This document shows positions 51,625 to 60,033 of a stretch of DNA of 64,000 nucleotides, piece after piece. The notes below the pieces were generated by a model. The model ran no database searches. It was not told where the DNA came from and saw only the letters and a program-made list of their open reading frames with translations. This DNA comes from Cystobacter fuscus DSM 2262 (GTDB taxonomy: Bacteria; Myxococcota; Myxococcia; Myxococcales; Myxococcaceae). A program made the translations under genes and the position numbers. The DNA is taken from the NCBI RefSeq assembly GCF_000335475.2, contig NZ_ANAH02000011.1:124001-188000 (forward strand), in the 5' to 3' direction. Within the stretch, counting starts at the first letter, position 1. The number at the start of each line of letters is the position of its first letter.

Positions 51625-54600
51625 TCAGGAACCCAGCGGTAGCGAGAAGAAGAACGTGGTGCCCTGGCCCACCGTGCTCTCGACCCAGATCTCCCCTCCG
51701 TGGGATTCGATGATCGCCTTGGAGATCGCCAGGCCCAGTCCAAAGCTCTCTCGAGCCCGGCGGGCCGCCTGCCAATACCGGTCGAAGATATGGCTCAAGT
51801 CCTCTTCGGAGATACCGGGGCCCGTGTCGCTGACACTGAAGACGGCCCGGTCCACTTCGAGCCGGATCTGAATCATGACGGAGCCGCCCTCGGCCGTGAA
51901 CTTGATCGCATTGCCGATCAGGTTCGAGAAGACCTGTACGATCCGCTCGCGATCACACTGGACTCTCAGGTGCGAGTGCTCTCCCTCCCTGACGAGTCGG
52001 ATGCCCTTCTCGGCCGCATTGGATTGCAACGCCTCGAGGACCTCGGTCACCAGCTCGTCGGCGTCGTGCTCCGCGACCTCGATCCTGAGTTGTCCCGCCT
52101 CGATGCTGGAGAAATCGAGCAGGTCGCGGATCAGGTGGATCATCCGGACGGACGCACGCCGGATCTTCCCAGCGGTCCTGATCGTCATCGCCTGCTGCTC
52201 GCTCCCGTTGGACTCCGAGAGGAGCTGATCGGCCCCCATCTGGATCATGCTCATCGGGCTGCGGAGATCATGCGACACGATGGCGAGGATCTCCTCGCGC
52301 ATGCGGATGGCTGTCTGGGCCTGCTCGTACAGCCGGGCGTTGTCGATGGCGAGCGCGGCGCGGCGGGCCAGCTCCTCGGCCAGGAGCAGGTCATCCGAGA
52401 CGTAGTGCCTGCCGGGCTCGGCCAGGAACAGCATCGCGCCAAACGTCTTGCCGCGAGCCGTCAGCGGCACGCACATGTACGACTGAGATCCAATGCCGCG
52501 CAGGAGGTTGGGCTCCGCGATCCCGAGCGCCTCACCGAGCCCGCTCACATCGGAGAGACCCGAGCGCAGTTCGGGTTGCCCGGTTTGCACCACGTGTGCG
52601 ACTCCGTGCCCCATCCTCGGTTGGCTGGGCATGCTCCGCACGGCTTCGTGGATGATTCGCTCCTGGTCTGGGTGCACATGTGCCACCGCGACGGGCTGGA
52701 TGCTCTGCCCCTCGATCATCTCGACGATGCAGGCCTGGGCCACGGCTCGCGTCGCCAGTCGGACGACCCGATCCAGGGTGGTGCGATAGTCGAGTGACCC
52801 GGCGAGCACCGTGCCGACATCGGCCAGGAAGGTCATGGCCCGCTCGGTCCGCATGCGCTCCGTCAGATCCCGGGTGACGTTGGAGAAACCACGCAGGTGT
52901 CCATGCCTGTCCATCACCGCGCCGAGGATCACGTTCGCCCAGAACGTGGCGCCCCCCTTTCGCACGAGCCAGCCCTCGTATTCGGCGCGTCCCCGCGCCA
53001 CCGCTTCCTGGATGAGCCGCTCGGGGGTCCCGTTCTCCACTTGCTCGGGAGGGAAGAACCGGGAGAGCGGCGCCCCCATGGCTTCCTCCACCCTGTATCC
53101 CTGGATCCGTTCGGCCCCTGGGCTCCAGCTCGCGACCTGCCCATCCGGTGACACCATGAAGACGCCGTAGTCCTGGACGCTGTCGACCAGCAGCCGGAGC
53201 CGTTCTTCACTCTCGCGCAGCGCGTCCTCGACCTTCTTGCGCTCCGACAGATCCCTCGCGACGTTGCTCACCCCCCGAATACGGCCGTGCTCATCTTCCA
53301 CCACGCTCAAGGTGACGATCGCCCAGAACCGATTGCCGTCCTTTCGGACCAACCAGCCTTCATAGGTCGCGGTGCCCTTCAGGAGCGCGTCCTGGAAGAG
53401 ACGCTGAGGGGTGTCCTTCGCGAGCTCCTCGGGAGGAAAGAAGCGGGAGATGCTCGAGCCGACGATCTCCTGGGCCCGGTAACCCTTGAGCCGCTGCGCC
53501 CCCTGATTCCAGCTCTCGATGGCCCCGTCCAGGGACAGCATGAACACGCCGTAATCCTGAACGCTCCCCACGAGCAGCCGGAAGTACTCCTCGCTCCGCC
53601 GAAGCTCCTCCTCCGTCTGCTTTCGCCGGGTGACATCCCTCGCGAGCATGGAGAAGCCCCGGAGGCGGCCGCCTTCATCCTCCACCGCGCTGACCGTGAC
53701 GAGTCCCCAGAAGCTCTCCCCTCCCTTGCGGACGAGCCACCCCTCGTAGTCCGCCTTTCCCTCCCGCGAGGCACTCTCCAGGAGGCGCCTGGAAAGGCCT
53801 CCCTCCGCCTCGTCGCGGGGAAAGAGCCCCGACATGGGGGAACCGATGATCTCGTGGGACCGATAACCCTCGAGCCGTTGGGCGCCACGGTTCCAGGTCT
53901 CGATCGCTCCGTCGGGCGACAGCATGAACACGCCGTAGTCCTGACTCTCGACGAGCAGCCGGAAGTGTTCCTCGCTTTCTCTCAGCGCCTGCTCGGCCCG
54001 TTTGCGCGGGGTGAGGTCCCTCGCCACATTGGAGAAGCCACGGAGGCGTCCTCGCTCGTCGGTGACGGCGCTCAGGATGACATTCCCCCAGAACAGCCCG
54101 CCGCCCTTGCGGACCAACCACCCCTCGTATTCCGCCTTCCGCTCCAACTCCGCCTGCTCGAGGAGTCGCTGGGGCGTTCCCTTCTCGAGCTCGTTGGCCG
54201 GGAAGAATTGGGTGAGCGGCGCGCCGAGGACCTCGTCGGCCCGGTACCCCTTGAGCCGCTGCGCACCGGGAGTCCAACTGGCCACCTTTCCTTCGAGCGA
54301 CAGCATGAACACGCCGTAGTCGCGGAGGTTCTCGAGGAGCAGTTGGGAATGCGCTTCGGCATCACGGCGGGCGTGCTCGGTCTGCTTGCCCTGGGTGATG
54401 TCGACCGTCAACCCGGTGAGCAGGAGCGCGCCATTCGAGCGGCTGCTACGCTGAACGGAGGTATGGACCCAGAGGGTCGAGCCATCGCTCTTGAACATCC
54501 GGTGCTCACACGCCTGGATGCTGCCGCTGGCGGCCGCTTCGTACAGCGTCTCCAGGACGCGGCCCCAGTCCTCGGGGTGGACGTGCTTCTTGAGGAAACC

Positions 54601-54777
54601 GTCTTCGGCCCGCCATTGCCCGACGGGGTAGCCCAGCATCGCGGCCGCGGACTCGCTGACGAACGAGAAATGGATGGCCGCGGCGTCCGCCTCCCAGATG
54701 AGCCCTCCAGGCAGGTTCTGCACCAGCTCGTCCGGTCGAGCCGCCGTCGAGTCCTCGTCAGTCTCCGCGTTCCCCAT
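51625..54777 (-). CDS. Cytoplasmic histidine kinase with five PAS domains, GAF, HisKA, HATPase
   Basis: A 1050-residue protein without membrane helices. One N-terminal PAS (GGLIWEADAAAIHFSFVSE) is followed by four near-copies of the same PAS unit, each starting DYGVFMLSLDG/SPDG and containing GAQRLKGYR. A GAF domain (LDYRTTLDRVVRLATRAVAQA) follows. The H-box is AIVSHDLRSPMSMI; the ATPase has NLIGNAIKFT, DTGPGISE and GLGLAISKAI. No response regulator is adjacent. The repeated PAS units, spaced about 380-390 nt apart at DNA level, suggest recent internal duplication. Confidence 0.9.
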   Translation of the reverse strand: MGNAETDEDSTAARPDELVQNLPGGLIWEADAAAIHFSFVSESAAAMLGYPVGQWRAEDGFLKKHVHPEDWGRVLETLYEAAASGSIQACEHRMFKSDGSTLWVHTSVQRSSRSNGALLLTGLTVDITQGKQTEHARRDAEAHSQLLLENLRDYGVFMLSLEGKVASWTPGAQRLKGYRADEVLGAPLTQFFPANELEKGTPQRLLEQAELERKAEYEGWLVRKGGGLFWGNVILSAVTDERGRLRGFSNVARDLTPRKRAEQALRESEEHFRLLVESQDYGVFMLSPDGAIETWNRGAQRLEGYRSHEIIGSPMSGLFPRDEAEGGLSRRLLESASREGKADYEGWLVRKGGESFWGLVTVSAVEDEGGRLRGFSMLARDVTRRKQTEEELRRSEEYFRLLVGSVQDYGVFMLSLDGAIESWNQGAQRLKGYRAQEIVGSSISRFFPPEELAKDTPQRLFQDALLKGTATYEGWLVRKDGNRFWAIVTLSVVEDEHGRIRGVSNVARDLSERKKVEDALRESEERLRLLVDSVQDYGVFMVSPDGQVASWSPGAERIQGYRVEEAMGAPLSRFFPPEQVENGTPERLIQEAVARGRAEYEGWLVRKGGATFWANVILGAVMDRHGHLRGFSNVTRDLTERMRTERAMTFLADVGTVLAGSLDYRTTLDRVVRLATRAVAQACIVEMIEGQSIQPVAVAHVHPDQERIIHEAVRSMPSQPRMGHGVAHVVQTGQPELRSGLSDVSGLGEALGIAEPNLLRGIGSQSYMCVPLTARGKTFGAMLFLAEPGRHYVSDDLLLAEELARRAALAIDNARLYEQAQTAIRMREEILAIVSHDLRSPMSMIQMGADQLLSESNGSEQQAMTIRTAGKIRRASVRMIHLIRDLLDFSSIEAGQLRIEVAEHDADELVTEVLEALQSNAAEKGIRLVREGEHSHLRVQCDRERIVQVFSNLIGNAIKFTAEGGSVMIQIRLEVDRAVFSVSDTGPGISEEDLSHIFDRYWQAARRARESFGLGLAISKAIIESHGGEIWVESTVGQGTTFFFSLPLGS

Positions 54778-55085
54778 CGATCACCTCCAAGCGCCGCGTG
54801 GGCTCGTCTGGGGGCATACGAGCTCGGCGAGTGCTGGCCCGGGTCTGACGGGCCCGTGTGGGTGATGAATCCCCTCGAGGCCTCCAAGAGAGATGGGTGA
54901 GGGGGGAGCGGATCCGCAAGGGCTGGACTGTCGCGGCTCCATGGGACAGGAGCGGCTCAGGGTTGCTCGTTTGGTGTCGCGGGGCAATGCCTCGGCGCCC
55001 GTGGTGGCTGGGCATGCGCACGCTCGCTCCTATGTGGCCGATGGCGCCGCGACGCTCCAGGTTCGAGGGAACAGGAGGACTCCTC
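54778..55085. other. 308-nt divergent intergenic region
   Basis: No supported gene; short frames lack coding character or ribosome sites. It lies between the histidine kinase and the CBS-domain gene and presumably contains their promoters. Confidence 0.4.
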
Positions 55086-55976
55086 ATGGCGCCACTTCCA
55101 CAGTCCAACGGCCCTCAGTCCCCCGAGGAGCGGGATCGCCGCGCCGCGGAGTCTCCTCCCGGCTCGAGTGAGCGCGCGGACTCGGACGTCACCGGTTGGA
55201 GCGTCGAGCGCGACGAGCCCCCCGCGCTGCGCCAGGACCGCTTCCAACGCGCCGCCCAGATGGGCATGGCCGATCCCCGCACCGACGCGCTTCCCTCCGG
55301 GGATGCGAGCGCGAGAGTGTCGGGCGGGCCCTATGGCTGGGATGATCGCGCGCTCGGTGACGCCGTCGGACTGGGGGGGGGACCCCGCATGGGCGATCAG
55401 GATTGGGACACGTCCCAGGGGTTATGGCACCCGGCCCGTGAGTATCGCCCGTGGGATCGCCTCGGTGCTGGCGAGCCACCGAGCGTTCCCTCCGAGCTGT
55501 CTTCTCCGACGGGCCACCGCCGGCCCAGAGAGGCGCTGACGGCGCGTGAGGTGATGACTCGCCAAGCGCGCACCGTGAAGCCCGGCAGCGGACTGCGCGA
55601 GGTGGCGTGGCGGATGAAGGAGGACCGTGGCCCCGTCCCGGTGGTGGACGAGCACGGACGGCTGCGCGGGATCATCACGGAGCGAGACCTGATCGCCCGG
55701 GTCCTGGCCGAGGGGCGTGCGCCCGAAAGCCTCCACGCCCAGGATGTGATGACGGACGAGATGGAAACCGTGCGACCACACGAGACCCTGCCCGCCGTCA
55801 TCATGCTCATGGGCCGCCATCGGCTGCGCCGCGTGCCGGTGGTGGAACGCGACGGCCAGTTCGTGGGAATCGTCTCGATGGCGAACCTCGCCACGCGCGC
55901 CGAGCATGACGAGGAACTGCGGGAGGCCCTGCACCTCATCACGGAGCGGGGTTCCTTCTGGCGCCACCTGGACTGA
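55086..55976 (+). CDS. CBS-domain protein
   Basis: A 296-residue protein. A low-complexity, charged and disordered N-terminal half (about 145 residues) is followed by two CBS motifs: REVMTRQARTVKPGSGLREVAWRM to GIITERDLI, and AQDVMTDEMETVRPHETL to GIVSMANLA. CBS pairs bind adenine nucleotides or act in stress sensing. AGGAGGACTCCTC precedes ATG 55086. It is divergent from the five-PAS kinase. Confidence 0.8.
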   Translation: MAPLPQSNGPQSPEERDRRAAESPPGSSERADSDVTGWSVERDEPPALRQDRFQRAAQMGMADPRTDALPSGDASARVSGGPYGWDDRALGDAVGLGGGPRMGDQDWDTSQGLWHPAREYRPWDRLGAGEPPSVPSELSSPTGHRRPREALTAREVMTRQARTVKPGSGLREVAWRMKEDRGPVPVVDEHGRLRGIITERDLIARVLAEGRAPESLHAQDVMTDEMETVRPHETLPAVIMLMGRHRLRRVPVVERDGQFVGIVSMANLATRAEHDEELREALHLITERGSFWRHLD

Positions 55977-56004
55977 GCCTTCCGCTTGCTCGCGCACCAC
56001 GAGG

Positions 56005-56033
56005 TCCCGCCCCACGAGTCGTTTGACACCTTC
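56005..56033 (-). repeat. Half copy of repeat B at the broken end of a DUF1552-like remnant
   Basis: The plus strand reads TCCCGCCCCACGAGTCGTTTGACACCTTC. It matches, in inverse orientation, the left half of the palindromic element at 63600-63658 with three differences. The DUF1552-like fragment ends exactly where this repeat begins. Confidence 0.6.
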
Positions 56034-56106
56034 GCGGAGCCGCGCACATCGACAACGCCTTCAGGATTTCCCGGCGCGAGAGCCGTCCATTGTTACGCAG
56101 TGACAT
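56034..56106 (-). pseudogene. Truncated DUF1552-like gene (N-terminal Tat signal only)
   Basis: From ATG 56106 the minus strand reads MSLRNNGRLSRREILKALSM, a twin-arginine-like export signal as at the start of DUF1552/DUF1501 proteins. After about 24 residues it runs into repeat B and loses meaning. It starts 9 nt after the stop of the DUF1592-like remnant, the usual gene order of the DUF1592-DUF1552 operon in Planctomycetes and myxobacteria. Confidence 0.5.
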
Positions 56107-56115
56107 GACGTTTCC

Positions 56116-56487
56116 TTAGAAGAAGACGGATTCGGCGGAGGAGAGGACGGTGAAGCAGGCCAGGGTCATCCAGTCGCGGCCCGGTGTCTGGCTGCCCATG
56201 GACTCCATCCGGGTGGACAGTTGCGACAACGTGTCCACCTCGGTGGGCGTGGGGTTTCGCAACAGGGCGCGCTGGTAGAGCGAGGTGATGGCGTCGCGGA
56301 CCGGCGCGCCTTCCCGGTGGGCCAGACGCCCCTGCGCGTCGAGTTCGAGGCGCTTGAAGAGGAGCGCCTCCCCAGGAGTCGTGACGTCGAGTGAGACGCG
56401 CCGGGCGCAGGCCGCCAGAGCCATACGGTCGATGACGTTGGGCGTCGTCGCGCCCGTGGTCTTCAGCGGCTCGTAGACAACCAACAC
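56116..56487 (-). pseudogene. C-terminal remnant of a DUF1592/DUF1588-type secreted protein
   Basis: The frame (up to 123 residues) reads ITSLYQRALLRNPTPTEVDTLSQL near its middle and ends DWMTLACFTVLSSAESVFF. This is the typical C-terminus of the DUF1587-DUF1592-DUF1595 family, where LYxRxLxRxPTxxE and a final LNSxEFxFY-like segment occur. The intact family is over 400 residues and has a heme-binding domain and signal peptide, both missing. The 5' side runs into repeat A at 56496. Confidence 0.5.
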
Positions 56488-56495
56488 TCCCTGGT

Positions 56496-56545
56496 GGGGC
56501 GCCGCTTAATCGACACGAGTGCGCGAGTGTCGAAGAAGTCCGCCC
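56496..56545 (-). repeat. Repeat A, left copy (inverted, next to TetR)
   Basis: A 50-nt element. In reverse it begins GGGCGGACTTCTTCGACA and is about 84 percent identical to 57279-57328. It is itself a hairpin (TCGACAC and GTGTCGA arms). It lies 9 nt from the TetR stop and at the broken end of the DUF1592-like remnant. Confidence 0.65.
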
Positions 56546-56554
56546 GGGGGCCCG

Positions 56555-57181
56555 TCACCGCCTGTTGTTCATCATGGCGGTGAGAGTCCCCAGCCACCGT
56601 GCCATCTCCTCGGGTGGATGGAGGGCGCGTCGATCCAACCACCACTCGAGCACCCCCATGTAGGCCGAGGCCATGAAGCGGTTCATGACGGGGACGGGCA
56701 CCCCGTGGAACCGGGCGGAGACACCGGGTCGCCCCATGTCGAGGTTCATGAGCTGCTCGAGGAGCTTGCGCAACTGCATGGAGAAGGCGCGCATGCCGCT
56801 TCGGCCAAGCATGAGGTGATACAGCTCGGGGTGCTCGGCCGCGTGCTGGAACCACTCCACCAGGGTTCGATGGAGGCGATCGGGCGAGTCACCCATCTGA
56901 TGACTCCTCCGCGAGAGCTCGAGGATCATGTCCCGCATGACGTGCGTGAGCAGCTCGTCCTTGTCGCGGTAGTGCAGGTAGAAGGTGCTGCGGTTGAGCT
57001 GGGCGCGCTCGGTGATGTCCTGGACGCTGATGGAGTCGAAGCCCCGCTCCCGCATCAACCCGAGGAGCGCATCGCGAAGCATGGCGCGGCTGCGGTGGGC
57101 ACGCGGATCCTCGGGGGCGGGCTCCGCTGTCTTGCGCGTGCCAGGACCGCCTCGCGTCTGTTTTTTCAGTGGTTTGGGCAT
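56555..57181 (-). CDS. TetR/AcrR family regulator
   Basis: A 208-residue regulator. A basic N-terminal tail is followed by the TetR helix-turn-helix: LMRERGFDSISVQDITERAQLNRSTFYLHYRDKDELL. The C-terminal helical domain resembles TetR_C_8-type regulators (WFQHAAEHPELYHLMLG). ATG 57181 begins MPKPLKKQ. It is divergent from the 57427 enzyme gene, 245 nt away, which it may control. The whole gene lies between two inverted copies of repeat A, so it may have moved as a unit. Confidence 0.85.
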   Translation of the reverse strand: MPKPLKKQTRGGPGTRKTAEPAPEDPRAHRSRAMLRDALLGLMRERGFDSISVQDITERAQLNRSTFYLHYRDKDELLTHVMRDMILELSRRSHQMGDSPDRLHRTLVEWFQHAAEHPELYHLMLGRSGMRAFSMQLRKLLEQLMNLDMGRPGVSARFHGVPVPVMNRFMASAYMGVLEWWLDRRALHPPEEMARWLGTLTAMMNNRR

Positions 57182-57278
57182 GGGGCAGGGCCTCGATGCC
57201 GCCTGTCTAGTCTCGCCCCACCAGGCAGGCAACCCCGTTGGGTCTCCTGGTTGCTTACCGGCTGCGCGCGTCCCCTGT

Positions 57279-57328
57279 GGGCGGACTTCTTCGACATCTG
57301 CGCGCTCGTGTCGAGGAAGTGGCACCCC
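57279..57328 (+). repeat. Repeat A, right copy
   Basis: This 50-nt copy starts GGGCGGACTTCTTCGACA and ends GGCACCCC. Its inner arms CTTCTTCGACA and TGTCGAGGAAG pair with one mismatch around a 12-nt loop, giving a REP-like hairpin. It lies between the TetR start and the 57427 gene. Confidence 0.65.
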
Positions 57329-57426
57329 GTCGAGGCTCGTGGGTTGTGCTCTGCTTGCCGCGATGGCACATCCATCGTCGTGGTCGTCGATGAAACGGCG
57401 AGACAGGATTTCCAGGGAGCAAGGTG

Positions 57427-58506
57427 ATGCTGACCGAAGCACGAAAAGACGAATTGGCGCGCATCCTTCGCCCGGTGGCTCCGCCGCGCGAGCTGGACAA
57501 CGTCTATTCGCAGGATCAGCTGCGGCGTCTGCTGGGAGTGGTGCGGAGCAGCGGGCCGCACAAGCTCATCATCGCGCAGCATTTCGCCTCTGCCGAGGAG
57601 CTCATCGCCACCTCCGCGGGTGGGGTTCCGGAGGGCGTGACTCCGACGCTCGACATGTTCCTGTCGCCCACGTTCCGCAACTTCTACGGGAACTCTTCGA
57701 CCTGTCTCTTCCCCGAGATCAACGACTGCTTCTATAACGACAGGTTCCTGGAGCTGGCGAAGAGCTACTGGGGGGCCAGATACGCCAGGCCCCAGATGAT
57801 GCTCTTCAATGTGAACGGCCCGTGCGGCAATACGGACCCCGGACACCTGGACTCGCCGAGCTTCCGTGGCGTCCGCTATGAGAATTCGCCGACCTGGCTA
57901 TGCAGCGTCATGGGGAAGTCGGGGCTGTTCCGCGACCATCTCATCAAGATGGCCCAGGTCATCACCTGGTTCTCGTATGACCCTCGGAGCGGATTCACCT
58001 ATTGGCCCGACGGGCCCCGCGCGGCACCCAAGCGCCTGAATCCGCCCATCTACAATCGTGGCGTTCTCGTCCAGAACGAGATGATGGTCCATCGCGGTGA
58101 GGCGAATGGGCCTGTCGAGCAGCAATCCCCGGCGGGGCTGGACTTCTCCAGTGTGTTCGCTGGCGACCCCAGCAGTGGCGATCACTGGATTGTCAAAACC
58201 GGTGACGCGGTGATCGCGCGCTATCATACGGACGAGCTGCGCTTCCTGGTTCACTGGTCGGCCGAGGTGTTCGAGGACTTCGCGGAGCTGAAGAAGAACA
58301 TGGACCATACCGCGGATCTCACCTTTGATCAGGTCTTCGACACCCTGATCAAGGACGTGCGCTCCAAGGGCATCCACGTCGAGACGCCCACGGATCCACT
58401 GCATGATCCCGTGTTCATTCGCACCATCAACTCGGCCTACGACATCGGGCGCCCAACGTCCTATCCGCCAGAGGCGCCGGTGTCGCGGTTTCGTACCGCG
58501 GCCTGA
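57427..58506 (+). CDS. Unrecognised enzyme-like protein, possibly a non-heme iron oxygenase
   Basis: A 359-residue soluble protein. A block GHLDSPSFRGVRYENSPTWLCSVMG holds a His-x-Asp, and MMVHRGEANGP and HTDELRFLVHW provide further His residues, which may suit a 2-oxoglutarate/Fe(II)-type fold. I could not match it to a named family. GGAGCAAGGTG leads into ATG 57427. It is followed 22 nt downstream by a VOC protein, so the two are probably an operon under the TetR regulator, perhaps for a small-molecule oxidation. Confidence 0.5.
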   Translation: MLTEARKDELARILRPVAPPRELDNVYSQDQLRRLLGVVRSSGPHKLIIAQHFASAEELIATSAGGVPEGVTPTLDMFLSPTFRNFYGNSSTCLFPEINDCFYNDRFLELAKSYWGARYARPQMMLFNVNGPCGNTDPGHLDSPSFRGVRYENSPTWLCSVMGKSGLFRDHLIKMAQVITWFSYDPRSGFTYWPDGPRAAPKRLNPPIYNRGVLVQNEMMVHRGEANGPVEQQSPAGLDFSSVFAGDPSSGDHWIVKTGDAVIARYHTDELRFLVHWSAEVFEDFAELKKNMDHTADLTFDQVFDTLIKDVRSKGIHVETPTDPLHDPVFIRTINSAYDIGRPTSYPPEAPVSRFRTAA

Positions 58507-58528
58507 GTGCATCGAACAGGAGAGAGTC

Positions 58529-58927
58529 TTGTCAGGTACATCGAACACGAAGTTCGGGTTCACGAAGCTCCTCGTCGACAACCTCGAGGCTTCAGCCAGC
58601 TTCTACGAATCCGTGTGTGGTCTGGTGGAGACCGGGCGTGTGGATGCCACCATCGCGGGCAGGAACATCCGTGAGATCCTGTTCGCGCCGGGTCACGAAG
58701 GGGGCGCTACTTTCGTCCTGCTCAAGTTCCTCGATGCTCCCAAGCCGGCCAACGACGAGGTCATCCTCGGGTTCACGACCGACGATGTCGATGCCTTCGT
58801 CGAGCGGGCGAAAGCCGCTGGCGGCGCGGTGGCTCAGCCCGCCTCTACCCTCGTCGAGCACGGAGTGAAGGTCGCCTTCGTGACCGACGTCGAAGGCCAT
58901 TTGATCGAAGTCGCCCAACCGCTCTGA
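58529..58927 (+). CDS. VOC family (glyoxalase/dioxygenase superfamily) protein
   Basis: A 132-residue protein starting with TTG (AGGAGA 7 nt upstream). GFTKLLVDNLEASASFYESVCGL opens the first beta-alpha-beta-beta-beta module, and VAFVTDVEGHLIEVAQPL closes the second, with the metal Glu in IEV. VOC proteins isomerise, cleave or bind small molecules. It is linked by position to the enzyme-like gene upstream. Confidence 0.85.
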   Translation: MSGTSNTKFGFTKLLVDNLEASASFYESVCGLVETGRVDATIAGRNIREILFAPGHEGGATFVLLKFLDAPKPANDEVILGFTTDDVDAFVERAKAAGGAVAQPASTLVEHGVKVAFVTDVEGHLIEVAQPL

Positions 58928-59142
58928 AGGGAACAGCAGTGGAACTGATTCCATACCTCACCCATGGCTCGACGTAGGGGGAGGGGGCCGCTCATCCAAG
59001 GGCTGGGGTGGTGGGCCGTCCTGGCCGGGACTCAGGCCTGGAGGGTGGCCAGACGGAGGAGCCATACCCGAGGACATGCCGGGTTGGCGTCCCGCTCACG
59101 GGCTCCATCTTTGACCTGTCTCGTATTCGACAGGAGGGTCTC

Positions 59143-59862
59143 ATGCCCAAGGGTTCGTGGTGGTGGTCCGCCGGGGTGGCCGCGTTGCTACTCACGGCCG
59201 GTTGCAAGCAGCAGGGCCAGCAGCAGCAGGACGTCCGGGGAGATGCGCACACCCAGGTGGAGACGGCGCAGGAGCGCTCGGAGCAGGCGTTGAAGCAGGC
59301 CGAGGACGCACAGACGAGGGCCAGCGGCGAGCAGAAGGAAGTGACCGACGCGCGTCAGGACGTGCTCAAGGCCCAGCAGGACTTGCAGGAGGCGCAGGCC
59401 AAGGCCCAGAAGGAGAGCCAGGAGGCGCAGACCGCCCAGCAGCAGGCCAGCAACCAGGCCCAGCAGGCCCAGGCCGAGGTTCAGCAGTCCCAGCAGCAGG
59501 CCGCCGAGGCGCAGCGTCAGCAGCAGGAGCAGATGGCGCGCACCCAGCAGCAGACGGCCCAGCAACAGCCGTCGGGCCAGATGCAGCAGATGGTGACGGG
59601 CCGGGTGGTGAGCTCGAGCCCGGATGAGCTGTTGCTCAGCAGCGCGGGGGCTCCGGGGCAGCCGCAGATCCGCCTGCAGGTCAATGCGCAGACGCAGGTG
59701 GTGGTGGATGGGCGTCAGGGCTCCATCGCGGACATCGCCGAGGGCAGCCAGGTGCGCGCCTCGTACCAGGACCAGGGCGGTGAGCCGACGGCGCTGCGCG
59801 TGGACGTGACGAGCAGCGGCCAGGGCACCGGCGGCAGCCAGGACGTGCAGCCGCGGCAGTAA
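59143..59862 (+). CDS. Coiled-coil lipoprotein, Gln-rich
   Basis: A 239-residue protein with lipobox LTAGC. Residues 25-145 are a Gln/Ala/Glu heptad-rich coiled coil with runs such as QQQQ. The C-terminal 90 residues form a beta domain (TGRVVSSSPDELLLSS, QIRLQVNAQTQVVVDGRQGSIADI), like the small OB/DUF5666-type periplasmic domain. CAGGAGGGTCTC precedes ATG 59143. It may act as an envelope spacer or lattice protein. No partner identified. Confidence 0.7.
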   Translation: MPKGSWWWSAGVAALLLTAGCKQQGQQQQDVRGDAHTQVETAQERSEQALKQAEDAQTRASGEQKEVTDARQDVLKAQQDLQEAQAKAQKESQEAQTAQQQASNQAQQAQAEVQQSQQQAAEAQRQQQEQMARTQQQTAQQQPSGQMQQMVTGRVVSSSPDELLLSSAGAPGQPQIRLQVNAQTQVVVDGRQGSIADIAEGSQVRASYQDQGGEPTALRVDVTSSGQGTGGSQDVQPRQ

Positions 59863-60033
59863 CGGGAGCGACGCGGAGGAAGGATGGGCGCCTGGGGACA
59901 ACTGCTCCCTGGCGCTCAACATCCCGCCTGCTGGGGTGGCCCCACAGGCCCGCCGCGGCGGCGACCCGATTTTCGCGGTCAGGTCCGAAAACGGCCAGAC
60001 AGAGCGGGGCGGTCACGCTACGAAAGCCCCGTG

